From Nematopogon swammerdamellus (taxonomy: Eukaryota; Arthropoda; Insecta; Lepidoptera; Adelidae), in assembly GCA_946902875.1 (NCBI GenBank), contig OX336349.1:19429891-19493890 (forward strand): a stretch of DNA of 64,000 bases, written 5' to 3'. The notes beneath the pieces are model-generated. The model was not told the origin of the DNA. It worked only from the letters and a program-made list of their open reading frames with translations, and made no database searches. Both the position numbers and the translations under genes were made by a program. Below, in pieces: positions 1 through 12,200 of this stretch (its first letter is position 1; the number at the start of each line of letters is the position of its first letter).

Positions 1-2
1 GG

Positions 3-305
3 ATCTGCCTCCAGCACTCGGATGCCGATGTCTCGCTGGGGTACGTTAAACCATGCATCACTGAAACATCTTCAGATTCCGATTCAGACAGGTTAAGTAT
101 AGACAACATACCACATCGCAACCACACTTACACCGCAGTCGATGTAGAATCACAAATTAGTATGGAAACGCGTCATAGGTCCCACACTTGCGACACAACG
201 ACCACAAGCTGGCGACTGCGATTGCGGTGTGGTATCGTTGCGGCGGCCTTTTTCGTTGTGACCCGTGAGACAGAAGAACACGGAAGCAGAAGACTTTTTC
301 TCTAA
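3..305 (+). CDS. Partial 3' coding exon of an unidentified gene (runs off the left edge)
   Basis: The third plus-strand frame is open from the window edge to a TAA at 303-305, about 100 codons without a stop. The translation has a Ser/Asp-rich acidic stretch (TETSSDSDSDRLS), which looks like a disordered cytosolic or nuclear tail, then a short hydrophobic stretch (GIVAAAFFVV) and a basic end. No domain is recognised. It could be the last coding exon of a plus-strand gene whose body lies to the left, or read-through past an exon end in the first 100 bases. AATAAA signals lie at 1131 and 1882. Open length and composition favour coding sequence, but no splice site proves it. Confidence 0.45.
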   Translation: MCLQHSDADVSLGYVKPCITETSSDSDSDRLSIDNIPHRNHTYTAVDVESQISMETRHRSHTCDTTTTSWRLRLRCGIVAAAFFVVTRETEEHGSRRLFL

Positions 306-633
306 ACATCTATTCCCATCAGAGCTTTCTATCATGACTTGACGTGAAGAGGGCACGACGGCCGTCGTGGGCTGACTTCACAGCCGCACGCAAGCAGACT
401 AACTAAAGTGAAATTAACGTTGCGTTGCAGTGGCGAGGTGTCGCAGGTGAACAACGAGCACCGCGTGACGACCGGGGGCTCGCACCTCTCCGGCGCCGAC
501 CCCGCGCGGCGGCCGCACACCGGCGTTCACCCCTCGTGACCTCCGCCGCCGTGACGCCGCACGCCACGCTCACTCACCTGCCCGCTTATCATTATTCCCT
601 CGTACTCAATAAACGGCCGCACAACGGTGTACG

Positions 634-796
634 GTACCCGGCAGTAAGTACTGAAAATCGAGCTTTAGAGGCGACCCGTTTGTAGATCGTCGTCCCTCTC
701 GCGCGAACTCGCACGTCTCAGTGCGACAGAGATGACGCTCTACAACCGGATTGTCTCTTTCTAAAGCTCGATTTTCATTACTTGCTGCCGGGGTAC
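634..796. mobile_element. Foldback MITE
   Basis: The terminal 35-40 bases are inverted repeats: GTACCCGGCAGTAAGTA at the left and its near-perfect complement at the right, followed by a shared GAAAATCGAGCTTTAGA. The loop is about 85 bases. No coding capacity. Superfamily is not assignable because a target duplication is unclear. Confidence 0.7.
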
Positions 797-833
797 TGTT
801 ACATATTTTAATCCTTCCTCTTGACACTAACGT

Positions 834-1056
834 AGTGTTTTCATTTTACGAAGGCACGAGGGGTATGAGGTAGGAAGTGGTGTGAGACCGCGCGGAGCTC
901 AGTAGGGAACGACTCGGTTCGACGGAGCGACGCGGTGACGTGCGGAACGTGTGTACCGACCGGGCACCGAGTTCGTTCTCTACTGAGCTCCGCGCGGTCG
1001 CCTCTCGCACCACTTCCTACATCGTACCCCTCGTGCCTTCGTAAAATGAAAACACT
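834..1056. mobile_element. Foldback element with ~90-bp arms
   Basis: The left arm (AGTGTTTTCATTTTACGAAG...) and the right arm (...CTTCGTAAAATGAAAACACT) are inverted copies extending about 90 bases, with small indels and a GC-rich centre. It lies 37 bp from the previous foldback element. It is noncoding and likely a MITE. Confidence 0.7.
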
Positions 1057-2133
1057 CTAACAAATACGTTTGCATGGAGCAAAAAAAGTCTTATTTAGGT
1101 CTAGAACCTACTGTACAATTAGTAAATTGTAATAAATATCTGTTGAACTCCAAGTACGACAAAATATGGTTGAAGGACTATTTCAATTCCTCAAAGCAGT
1201 TCTATAGAAGCCGTATAAGATGAAAATAGACATGTAGGTATCACAAGGTTGCTGCTCGGGATGACAACAAGAAAGCTCCCTCATTCTCAAGATGCATTTT
1301 TATTTTGTCAACAAGGTTTATTATACACGTCTATAGACAGAATTTACGTTGCAATTCCGTCAAATGTTTTGAGATTTCGGCATTTTTTAGAATATAAAGT
1401 CAGCTGATAAAATATTCCTTGCACGGAGCCGGTCTTTAGAATTTAATTTTTATTGTCGCATCGAGTCCACTAATTCTAGTAGTTTGCACAAAATGATACT
1501 AGTCAAATTACATTAAATTTACTGATTAATTTCTATGTATGAAAGGAATGTCTGAATGAATTGCCTTATTAAGTAATATTTAAAATTTATGCAATACATA
1601 ATAAATTGTTTACTGCTGAGTAGAATATATTATTTATTTTTTTGTGATGTAGCATTGCCCAAATTCTGCAAGCGCCAAATGCAAGCAATCTAATTTTATG
1701 AATACAAATTCTGTGTTGTTTTGTCTATTGTCGGCCTCGCGTCAAATGCAGCGCAGACATTCCGTTCTATTTTAATTTAATTTGTCGCCATTGTATAATG
1801 TAATGTAGCAGAAAACTGTTGTAGTGTATCTAGAACCTAATGTACAATTAGTAAGACCCATTTTATACAAGTTGAATGTGTAATAAATAAATCGAACTTT
1901 TTAACTGTCTTTTTTTATTTTATTTATTTTTTTATTTGGAAAATCTACAGTTTGTTGCTGTGTTTGTTGTTTTTCATACATAGCTATGTTGACAGCGGTT
2001 TATCATATATACATTCCTAAACCAGTAAAGCTTTTCTCATATTTAGTTGGAAATCATTTACAGAAATTGATGTACAAAAATGTTTTTCTATTTAGCAAAA
2101 TTTCTTTTATCACATCTTTTAAGTGTGTTCTTA

Positions 2134-2268
2134 GGCCCACTTGCACCAACACGAGTTTAAAGTTAAGTAGCGAGTTATGGATTTAAACGCGGTTCCCACA
2201 GTCAACGGGTGCTAGCTTAACGTGTTAAACTGGTTTATATATTAAATTTGTGTTGGTGCAAGTGGGCC
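2134..2268. mobile_element. PIF/Harbinger-type MITE
   Basis: The 135-bp element has terminal inverted repeats GGCCCACTTGCACCAACAC / GTGTTGGTGCAAGTGGGCC and is flanked on both sides by TTA (2131-2133 and 2269-2271). A 3-bp TTA target duplication with perfect termini is the signature of PIF/Harbinger elements. No ORF. Confidence 0.8.
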
Positions 2269-2448
2269 TTAGTCCGGGGCCAGGCCAGGGGGGAATTTGT
2301 TATATTAAACACTTAATTGTCATGACATATTTGTCGAATTGTCAGAGATTTTCGGCAGGCCAATCATCCAATGTCAAGCCAATTTGGCTATGTCAGAAAA
2401 AGTGATAAATTTGTCAATTACCATGACAAATAAGTCAGAATACTTTCT

Positions 2449-3500
2449 TAGAGGCTCGACAGGTAAAAAATAATAATTGTCGCCTTTATTAAACGGGTTT
2501 TTAGTCTGATAATTGTGTCAGTATTTACCTGTCGCATTTGAAGAGCTCGGGGGAAGAACAAGAAATGTCAGTCAAACATAAATTCGAGAAAATCGAATTT
2601 TAAAGTTTAAGATTGAATGATCCTGCCATTTTAAGACTAAGATAAATAGTCTCTTCTGCAAATTGGTTTTAAATGTATCTGTGGTTTATTTAAAAGTATA
2701 AAACAAATTGTTTTTATACTTTTTGGGTTATATAAATTTATATGGCTTTTTATAAATTTTGGCTTTGACAACGGTACAAGACCTGAAACAATGAAATAAT
2801 GAATGTATGATGTAGTTGGAATATCAGCAAGATTTGAAAATGACACACAACATCCGTGATGTCAGCCCATAACACCGGGTGAACTAAGTGCCATGGCAGT
2901 GCTACCCTTTGTTTATGCCGATACACAGAACTGGACGGAAAACACGAACTAGTTAAATAGTTGTTTCGACCAACATTTCATTCAGTGTGGTGGTACCAAC
3001 CCAGGCGGGTTAAACCCGAGTCCTAGAAAGGTAGGAAGGGAAATTATTATTACATCTTTTAAAAAACACACCAATTAACTGAAAAACTCAAAACTAACCT
3101 TAAAATGGCATAAAATGTTCGCCAACTGACTGATGTTTGACAGCACAAACAGCGCGACCTAGGACGCAATGTGCTGACATCTCTTGTTCTTGTGAATTAC
3201 GCGCGGACATTCCCGATTATTCCCGCGTACGCCTAAACTTCAACTGGATTTTTAGCTATGACAGCGAATGTCTTTGCCGAACCTAATTATTACATCAAAT
3301 AGCCCACCCATTTCTCTACAAGATGGCGTTATTAGTTCAGTTTGGGAAAAAATATGACATTCCTGGTTCTTCCCTCGTGCTCTTCATTTGGACATAATTG
3401 TCATATCTATTAAACGGCACTTGTCGCGACAATTCGACTTATATTTGTCAAAAAGTGACAAAATTGTCGGATTGTCGCGTTTTTTAAATAGGCCTCTCGA
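2449..3500. mobile_element. Degraded element with inverted arms, interrupted by a SINE fragment
   Basis: GAAGAGCTCGGGGGAAGAAC near 2540 has an imperfect inverted counterpart near 3365-3388 (GTTCTTCCCTCGTGCTCTTC). Repeated TTGTCA/TGACAA motifs fill both sides. A SINE fragment (about 2860-3040) sits inside. Boundaries and class are uncertain. Confidence 0.3.
2860..3045 (-). mobile_element. SINE fragment (dispersed lepidopteran family A)
   Basis: It matches the window's most repeated element (other copies near 13970, 16540, 17450, 21925, 24400, 26130, 34910, 38570, 43795 and 53390). Diagnostic blocks are CATCCGTGATGTCAGCCCATA, CACTGAACTGGACGGAAAAC-like and CAGTGTGGTGGTACCAAC. The poly-A end lies to the left, so the element reads on the minus strand. 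Confidence 0.65.
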
Positions 3501-3547
3501 TCAATGTCGCTGAAATATTTTTTATATGCGCTATAGCTATAAGTCCT

Positions 3548-3847
3548 TTGCATTTTAATGCACATCAAGTTATCTCTGCGGAACTAGCATCCCTTATTCC
3601 CTGCCACCCGTCCTATCTCCGCATGACTCGTCGCAGAGAGACTCAGCACCCTTTTGTTGTTGACATTGGGCTTTTGAGAACCCATCGGTTCTCTAAATCG
3701 TTTCTTTGTCGCACCGCTAGAGTGTGGAACTGTCTTCCGGCGAGTGTATTTCCTGAATCCTTTAACCTGGGTGTCTTCAAGCGTCGTATTAACGGGCTAG
3801 ACAGCCTAGCAACAGTCCGCAAATCTGCTGACATGGCACCTAACTGA
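3548..3847 (+). pseudogene. LINE reverse-transcriptase C-terminal fragment (jockey-like)
   Basis: The open frame encodes about 99 residues including RTARVWNCLPASVFPE and FNLGVFKRRIN, typical of the extreme C-terminus of jockey/CR1-like non-LTR retrotransposon ORF2. It is followed by a short 3' UTR and an A-rich tail (3930-3955). Upstream RT domains are missing, so this is a 5'-truncated dead copy, not a host gene. Confidence 0.7.
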
Positions 3848-3959
3848 GCGTGGTTTCGCGAGGAGAGGTGATTTTGGCTCTGTCGACTGCACCATTGGTC
3901 CCTCGGCACAGCCACCCATGCTGGTTCACATAAAAAAAATAAAAATAAAAAAAAATCTG

Positions 3960-5750
3960 AAAACATTCCATTAATGTGAATAAGAATTCTTCAACACCCA
4001 AAATAAACCAAAATTAAATAAAACCAAACAGAGTGACTTAATCTTATTTTAATATGAAATAAGTATAAAATACATTAACAATCACAGATTAGCGGATCTT
4101 TGATACATTGCACTGTATTATAATATTCTACCTATAGCACTGACAATTTGTATTTATACTATAAGAGATAGTACGCACGGAGCGCCCGCAAGCGCAATCA
4201 CTGCTGAAACTACTTCAATCTGTACAGACACTAACATACTTTTAATTTTACTCGGCCAATACGTAAGTAAACTTGCCATCTTGAAATGTCTTCTTCTTTT
4301 CAGTTTGTCTTCAGTCTGTTTGTTTACTCCCTTTTTGTAGGGAAAGCTCCGATTCTGAGCCACACCAACTGCTCATATTTTACTTAAGACCTGAACCTAT
4401 CATACTATCATCGCACACGTTCTCCCTACACGACACCTCCGCGCCAAACTTTCAGCCAAGAATCAGACAGCCTGGAATTATTTGAATGAATAATTCTTCT
4501 GAAGAAATCGAGTCTCTTAAAACAGTGGCATCACCAGTAATATCCACTTTTATTACATGTCATGTATACAAAGTGTAAAATTATAATTCGACATTCTAAA
4601 ATAAATTAAAAAACCTATGCGTGCATTGTCTTAATTTTGGATACAGCGTTATGAGCATTCCGTGTGTCACGTTTTATCTTATAAAATACAATTTACCCAA
4701 AACTATCTTTGTATTTGCCGTTAGCTTTTATAGCCACGATGCAGGAGTCACACACAAGCTATCACCTCTGCGTACACTTTCAAGCTGTACCGCGCCCGCC
4801 CCACCTACTGCCGGTTGACCAACGCCGCGCTACAATGTCTACTAGCTCTTAATCTGACCACTTCTCGGAAGAGGTCATTCGCCGCAGGCGGACCGGCCGT
4901 GGTGGGTCATGTGTGTACATTATGTAGACACGGACGACAGTCTTTATTTCTACGGGTGAACGGGTGCTATATCTGCTTTCTGAATATTCACACCAATCAA
5001 CGGCGTTCAAACGTAAGGCAGTACTTATAAACTCTTACTTGCCGAAATAACTAAGCAGTCATCTGCAGACTCAACATCCAAACATCTAAACTCAATATTT
5101 GTCATTCCGCTTTGGAAATGTTACGCTAAACTCAACCGTCATTCCTAACCTAACCTAACCTAGTGGAGAGAAAGAAACAGACACAAGACAAAAATAATAC
5201 CTAAATTCCGTTTCCAAATAAAAAACAATTTTTTTTGTAATTTGTTTTTTTTTTTTGTAAGGTCAAATTGCGTATTTCATTAAATTGATCAGACCAAACC
5301 ATCAGTATCCTATTTTTAGCACCGTATCTATTTTATGTTTAATCAGTTTTAAAGTGTTTTGTTATTTTACTGTTCTAATGATTCGGAGGTTCGTGCTGGT
5401 AATACTATCATATCGGCGGTAGACGAGACAACATAAATTATTATGTAAACTTCAAGTTTTGACAATCTCGAATAGGTCCTAAAACTTGTTACACATGATG
5501 ATTACGTCTGTGCATACCTTTGTGACTACCTATATGATTTTTTTAACCATTCAATAACTAAAACCGGACGATTATAGCAGTGGGAATCAGAAACCCATGC
5601 TTATTCAGAGTTCAAAAGACTACTCTAACCACAGTCAGACTCCTAAAGGATGTCGTAACTGCCAGGCAGACTGAATCAGGTTATTGTCACGACAGTCAGA
5701 CTATACTAATGATGGCAGTGCAATCCGGAATAGCGAGCGCAGCGGGTGCA
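3960..5750. other. Intergenic / POLRMT downstream flank
   Basis: No supported gene is seen. The stretch is AT-rich, with a short run of CCTAA units at 5147-5162. A minus-strand AATAAA equivalent lies at about 4944-4949, a possible distal poly(A) signal for POLRMT. No closer canonical signal was found below the POLRMT stop. Confidence 0.4.
5147..5162. repeat. Short interstitial telomere-like (CCTAA)3 run
   Basis: CCTAACCTAACCTAACC-type sequence occurs here. TTAGG is the ancestral insect telomere repeat, and three units is too short to imply a former telomere. Confidence 0.5.
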
Positions 5751-5886
5751 TTAGCTGAAGAAGTAGACAGAACTGAGCACGTTCTCCAGTTTGAAGTCCC
5801 CCTTGGCGGGCACGGTGGTGAGGACTCTGTTCAGCCGCCGCTTGGAATTTGTCGACACACTGTGATCTTCCTCATTGAGCAGATCC
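5751..5886 (-). CDS. POLRMT: POLRMT exon 26 (C-terminus)
   Basis: Acceptor CTTACAG|GGATCT. It ends [16 protein letters not shown] then TAA. The aromatic FFS-type C-terminus packs into the active site in single-subunit polymerases. Confidence 0.95.
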
Positions 5887-6190
5887 CTGTAAGAAAGAAG
5901 GTATATAATAACATACTTGCATGTGGTAAATTTCATTATTCATATTCATAGTGTATTTGGTTGTTGCATCATTAATATTTTTTTATAATGAAATTAAACT
6001 GTGCCTGTGCACTTTTTATTAGTTGAAGGTTTAACCTGTTGCCCCCCCAAAGTTATAAATGATGCTTTATCCAAAGCCAATGAAATTATCCACAAAACTA
6101 TGTAAAACAAGTGAGGATTCACTTATTTAGAAGCACACGCGGTTTTATTTTTTAACCCCCGACGAAAAAAACGGAGGGGTGTTATAAGTT

Positions 6191-6231
<41 letters not shown>

Positions 6232-9200
6232 TGTCTGTGGCATCGTAGCTCCCAAACGGATGGACCGATTTGGATGCGGTTTTTTTTATTAGGAAGCCTG
6301 TTTAATCGGGATGGTTCTTAGCTATGTTTGTAATCAAGTAATTAAGTAATTAAGTAATAAAAAAAATTATTATCTTCAAAAGTGGACCGATTTGCATGCG
6401 GTTTTTTTTAAAAAGCTTGAAATAAAAGTTAAATTACAAATTTAAAAAACCCCCGACTCTTAAAAAGTCAAAAATAATTCCCGTTTACTTACTTAAAGGA
6501 GTCGGGGGACCGCTAAGTAAATTAAATATAAAGACTCAAAAGTTGCGCGGGAATTTACTTAGCGGTCTACCGACTCCTTTAAGTAAGTAAACGGGAATTA
6601 TTTTTGACTTTTTAAGAGTCGGGGGTTTTTTAAATTTTATTCCAAGTTAAACAAACACTCTAAACTTTTTCCGAATTTTTCTAACCTAAATACCAATTTT
6701 TCTAACCTAAATACAATTTCACCATACAAATCATATATCAATGTATAGGTTTAGGTAGGCCACAGTGTATTCAAACTTCTAGTGCCACTAGGGTTGATAA
6801 TTATGCGCATCGATTTCCAACAACCTTGTACTCTTTTAAATGTTTTCAGGTGTTTTGTGGTAATACGGAAATAATTTAGAAACGGCTTCATCGAATTGTG
6901 AAATATAAATATTAGAATAGAATAGAATAGAACATCACCTGGTGGGATAGCTGTAGCGCTCGGACAGATAGCGCGAGAGGTCGTCCAGGATTGGCTGCGA
7001 GTGCAGCGCCACAAACTGCTCGCGACATATCTGTACAATCACATTCAGATATTTGTGTTCGTCATAAGTTCATAACGAACACACAATGTTAACAATAGGT
7101 ATTTAATTGATACAAATGCACATTTTTGGTTCAGCAATGCAATCTATAAGGAGGAACCGGGCAAGAAACCTTGTAGAGCTTTTTTATAAGTCAAAATTAT
7201 ATAAGGTCTTTTTTTTATGACGAACCGTAAAGGGGATGTTCTGTATCAGAAATAGATCATATTAAAATTATAATAAAAAGGGGGTAACATTTGACAGCAT
7301 CACGAAGTGAAGTCTGCGTCCCGCGCACTCCCTTTTTTTATAATTTTAATATGATCTATTTCCGATACAGAGCACCCTTTTACGGTTCGTCAGTACGGCT
7401 ACCACAGGTTTTCTGTCAAATTAACTGTAAGTGTTGTCGACTCATCACGTACAATTTTGTTTGCGTTCGATTTGGTACCATGAGTTACATCCCTAACGCA
7501 TCGAACACGTATCGATCGTTCGATGGTTCTTGCGTTCGATCATAGACAACATTAACAACAACTTTGTGCTCACATTTCAAGGGTACGTTCTGTACTAGTG
7601 TTTATGCTTCTTTTAAGTGAGTTAAAGGAGGATAGCGCTAGTTCGCATTAAATGTCACTTACGTTTTTGTTGAAACGTAGAAACATGCCATGCCGGATTG
7701 CGTGGGCGTGCTATATTTTCCCACCGTCAAGTGCCAACCACGTCATTGAGGCTTCTCTCCGATTTCTTTTCTCTCTAAGTGAATAGAATCAAGCTAACTA
7801 ATAAATCACGAATAGTTAATCAACTATAGCTAAATGATCCTCCTGAGAGCGCTCCTCGAGCTCCTCGCTCAGATAGGAGAAGGCTTCTTTGGAGAGCCGA
7901 TATCTTACGGGACGAAACAAACATATGCCGCATATCGCATGTCAGCGGCCACGGGGGGCTAGCGAAACGGGCGGTTTATTGCGCGTCTCGTCTACTCAAC
8001 CAAATTTGATCTCGCCGCTCCACTCACTACCGTAGTATGATCGCGCTCGCCGCCGCGCTAGCGGGCTGCCTCCCGCTCCCCACCGCGCCGCTCGCCACCC
8101 CGCTCGGCCCTGTGGCATAGCCGTTTCACCTAGTGGCTGGCTAGTGAAGAGCGTGAACGCGTTCGTTGTCGAAGTGTTCGATGGCAACTGCCAAAATGGT
8201 CACTCGTGGTAGCGAATTTCATACAAAAACACCTTCGATCGTTCCAAAATGGTCGTCGTCGAATGACAACAAACGTCAAAGTGGCCTCATGGTACCGAAT
8301 TTAGTTCATCACATCTAACGCTAGGGGCGCTGCACGGCTTTCTATAGAAATTTACGCAACGTGAATCAAAGTGAAGTGAAGTCCAAAACCTGTGGTAGCG
8401 CTACAGTTAAAAAAAAGACCTTATATAACATATTATATTGTATTGTTTATTGATCATTCATATGGCAGTTAGACTGCACTCGAACTTGTCACAATTTGTT
8501 CTATCCTGTTCGATTACACCCACGAAGAAAAACCGACAAGAAACTTCGCAGGGTATTATTTTTGTTTTATACATATTATTACAAGTACTTTTGTGACTAG
8601 CCACATAATAACGTTGCTTACAGTCTATATAAGGTGTTATGTTAGTCATGTCATAAATTTCGGGAGGGTTACATAGTCACTCAAATAAACACTTTACGTA
8701 AAAAAAAACATGTTTATAGGAGCATTTTTTCTCCTAACATCTCCTAACAAAAAATTTAAAAGAATTTAAAAAACCAATCATGCTATAGACCCTTCTTGCC
8801 AAACACGAAACGTAGGTACTTATTTAGCGCGACGTCTCTAGATTTATAGCGGCGGCGCGGCGCAAAGGCGTTACTTTGTCGGTAGCCGCCCGCCGCCCGA
8901 CAGCGCTCGCTACGCCACGCCGACTATTGCGTTGCATGCGGCTTGCGGCCGCGCATGTGTCGCGCGTGGCGCCCGGCGGTGCGTCTCAGTGTCTTGGCGG
9001 CGATCCGCGAGAGAGCACATTATTTCGCAAATTCAAAATGCCGCCGCCGTATCGCTTCGCTACACCGATGCGGAGTACTTTGATATGTTACCGAGACTCA
9101 AATAGGCCGCGGCGGACCGATACGCATTCGGTGTAATAAGACGTGACAGTGACACTCTAGTTCGTGTGAATCAGAGCATTGTGAGGAGGGCTACTCTTTG

Positions 9201-12200
9201 CATCCGAGTGCAAGGTGGCCATTTTCAGAAATTTTTGTAAATGTGGGTAAGTACCTAGTATGTAAGTTCCTAACTACTAGACTAGTGTAAGTGAAGAGTA
9301 CCCATACATACACACACACACATATCCTCTCACACATTCAAAAACACAACAAACAGCTGTTCTGCGTACGGTCATTGACCCCGTACAATGCGACTTACCT
9401 ACTGTTACACACAGGTCGAGTGACCTTCTGAGTTGTGACTTACTTACAACAAACAGCTGTTCTGCGTTTGATTGAACATAGTACGGTCATTGATCCCGTC
9501 GGTACACTGTAAGTTACCTACTGCTACTGGCACACACACAGGTTGATCTGTTTAATGCAGCGGCGACTCCTGGTCCTGAATATTGGGTTGGCCCTGGCTA
9601 AGGATTTTTTTTTTTCATAATTTCATAACTTAGGTACGCGTTAATTTATTTCTACCACAATGAGTTCAAAAACTGAAAGACCATTACGATATAGATAGTT
9701 TATAATATTTAGTTTAAATGATTTATTTTGCTCTCTTACGATTTATTTGTCTGTAGATAGGTACCTACTGATTGTGCTGTCGAGTTGCAGTCGACAACAG
9801 CGACGTCTCCTCTGGCACGACGACGACGAGACAGGCATACAAGCTTGAATTGTTACATATTTATTTGTACATGAAGTCCACTCTTCGTTCCACAGACAAG
9901 AAATTTTCGATGACTCGATCGTGAAAATCTTCTTTCTTCCTCAATTTTGTTAGCAACTCCTTTGCCACAGATATGTAAGAGTGCCAAATTACTGAGTCTC
10001 TCTTGTCCTTGAGTGCTCCGTAGATAGCTCGGTAGGAGTTTGCCATTATAATTACCAATAAATCACTTTAAATTTAACAACACTGCACAGGATTCACAAT
10101 ACAAAGTCCATACCTACATAACGGAATATATGCAGCTATCAACTCGCGAGCCAATGCGCACACACGAGCGCACACAACACACCTAGCCTAGCTCGCTGCA
10201 TCGCATCGCACTGTGGACGCAGCGCGCACACACCCGCACACGCAACACACACACCTAGCTCGTTCGCTAGCTCGCTCTACTCGCTACCGCGTCACTAAAT
10301 GCACTCCCCGCTGCGCCAACTCGAAAGGCTGATCAGCGGGTCCGCGCGGGACGGGGGGGGACATCGGTCGCTTCCGCCTTGTATTGAATACGATGGCGCT
10401 TCAAAATGTAGCCAACCGGCCAATGAATGCCTTGATGTGTCGTCATTCGTCGTCGCCCGCGTTTGACGCGCGCGAAATTTCAAATTATGTAACGGGTATG
10501 GGATTGACGTTTTATCTTATTAATCGTGGATTATATGACATAAATAATATAACTCCGAAATTCTTTCACATTTATTTTAGCCTGATACTTCTGTATTAAT
10601 GGTGTCATTCATTTTATTTGGTTTGGCGGCGCCAACCTCGCCAACTGAGAGGAGTCGCCGCTGGTTTAATGTGTAGGTAGCAAACACGTTTTGTTAAATT
10701 TCTCGAAAAGTCATGCTGAAAACATTTTTTTTTTCGTAACATGTTTATTTGAGTGTGTGTGTAACCCTCCCGAAATTTATGACCTGACTAACATAACACC
10801 TTATATATGTATATATATAATATAAGATCACGGATGTTGTAGATGATGCAGCCAACTGTGTCAGTTTCCATAAAACAAAATCATAAAAAACGAATGGAAT
10901 GCGGATCACTACTGAATAACAATAAAATCGCTCACTGTGTTCATGCCGTCGACTGTGGAGGGATGCGTCCAGAAGCAGTCGTGCACGGAGACGAAGTGGA
11001 CGCGGCGCGCGCGGCACCACAGCGACGTGAGCATCATGTGCGACGAGTCCAGCGAGTAGATGAAGTTAACAATAATAGCGCACTCACCGTGTTCATGCCG
11101 TCGACTGTGGAGGGATGCGTCCAGAAGCAGTCGTGCACGGAGACGAAGTGGACGCGGCGCGCGCGACACCACAGCGACGTGAGCATCATGTGCGACGAGT
11201 CCAGCGAGTGGATGAAGTTAACAATAATAGCGCACTCACCGTGTTCATGCCGTCGACTGTGGAGGGATGCGTCCAGAAGCAGTCGTGCACGGAGACGAAG
11301 TGCACGCGGCGCGCGCGGCACCACAGCGACGTGAGCATCATGTGCGACGAGTCCAGCGAGTGGATGAAGTTCGGCGGGAAAGCGTTCTTCTGCTTCACCA
11401 CGCACGGACGTCTGCGCAGACGCGCGCACACAATATTGTTTCATTGTTTGTGAAGATGAATTTATTTATTCAACAGAAAAAAACCATTACATAATAGACA
11501 ATTAACTAAAAACTATAATCAATCAATACTAATAATAAATCTGTAAGGGATGGTCATGGAATAAGTTACTTTGTTTGATGAGATACTGCGTTTGTAGACT
11601 CTATGCATGATACTAAAACTGAATTGATGATTTTTTTAAATATTTTCTGTACGTATGTATGTTCCTCCATAACTCTTAAACCGATCATCCGAATTTGAAT
11701 CTGAAAGTGAATCATACAGTTGACAGCTGATATATTTTAGCCGAATGTGGTGAAAAGCTTGAGTAAAGAAACCTAGTTGTCAGGTGAACATAATGTGTAC
11801 TGACTGGTACTGGTCGAGGGGCGTGTGCTCCGGGAGTGCGACGTTGCGGGGGGCGGAGACGGGCTTGCGCCGCCGGTGGTACGGCTGCACTACCGGCAGA
11901 CCCAGCGGCGTCACCCACTCCACGCTCTCACCGCACACGCCCGATATCAACCTGCAATGACACATTCATTTTGTGTTATAAGCGCAACCGTAAAACCCGA
12001 AATGGGATGATTCTGTACGTGAAATAGAACAAATTTTGTTCTACGACTTTTTAATTTGAAGAAAACAAAATTTTTTTCTCCATATACTTTGAGAATAGGT
12101 ATTTAAAATTTGTATGGAAAAAATATTTTTTTTTGTTTCAAAAAAATGTTTTTCGCCACCGAAGTTGTTTAGTTTCACATATAGAATAACCCCCTTATGT

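Larger units (their letters stand above)
306..1900 (+). other. Probable 3' UTR / intergenic stretch with two foldback elements
   Basis: No coding signal is seen after the stop at 305. The stretch holds two inverted-repeat elements (634-796 and 834-1056) and then AT-rich DNA. A segment near 1102-1125 (CTAGAACCTACTGTACAATT) recurs with one change near 1830-1850, and both copies are followed by AATAAA (1131 and 1882). This suggests a duplicated polyadenylation region. Assignment to the gene at the left edge is inference. Confidence 0.35.

Noticed and set aside
5142..5162. Interstitial telomere
   Set aside because: Only about three CCTAA units; too short to mean more than chance or a micro-insertion.
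10843..11453. Overlapping ORFs of 112-163 codons on the plus strand across the exon 24 repeats
   Set aside because: They are antisense shadows of the GC-rich POLRMT exon, repeated because the exon is repeated. The minus frame carries the conserved polymerase motif.
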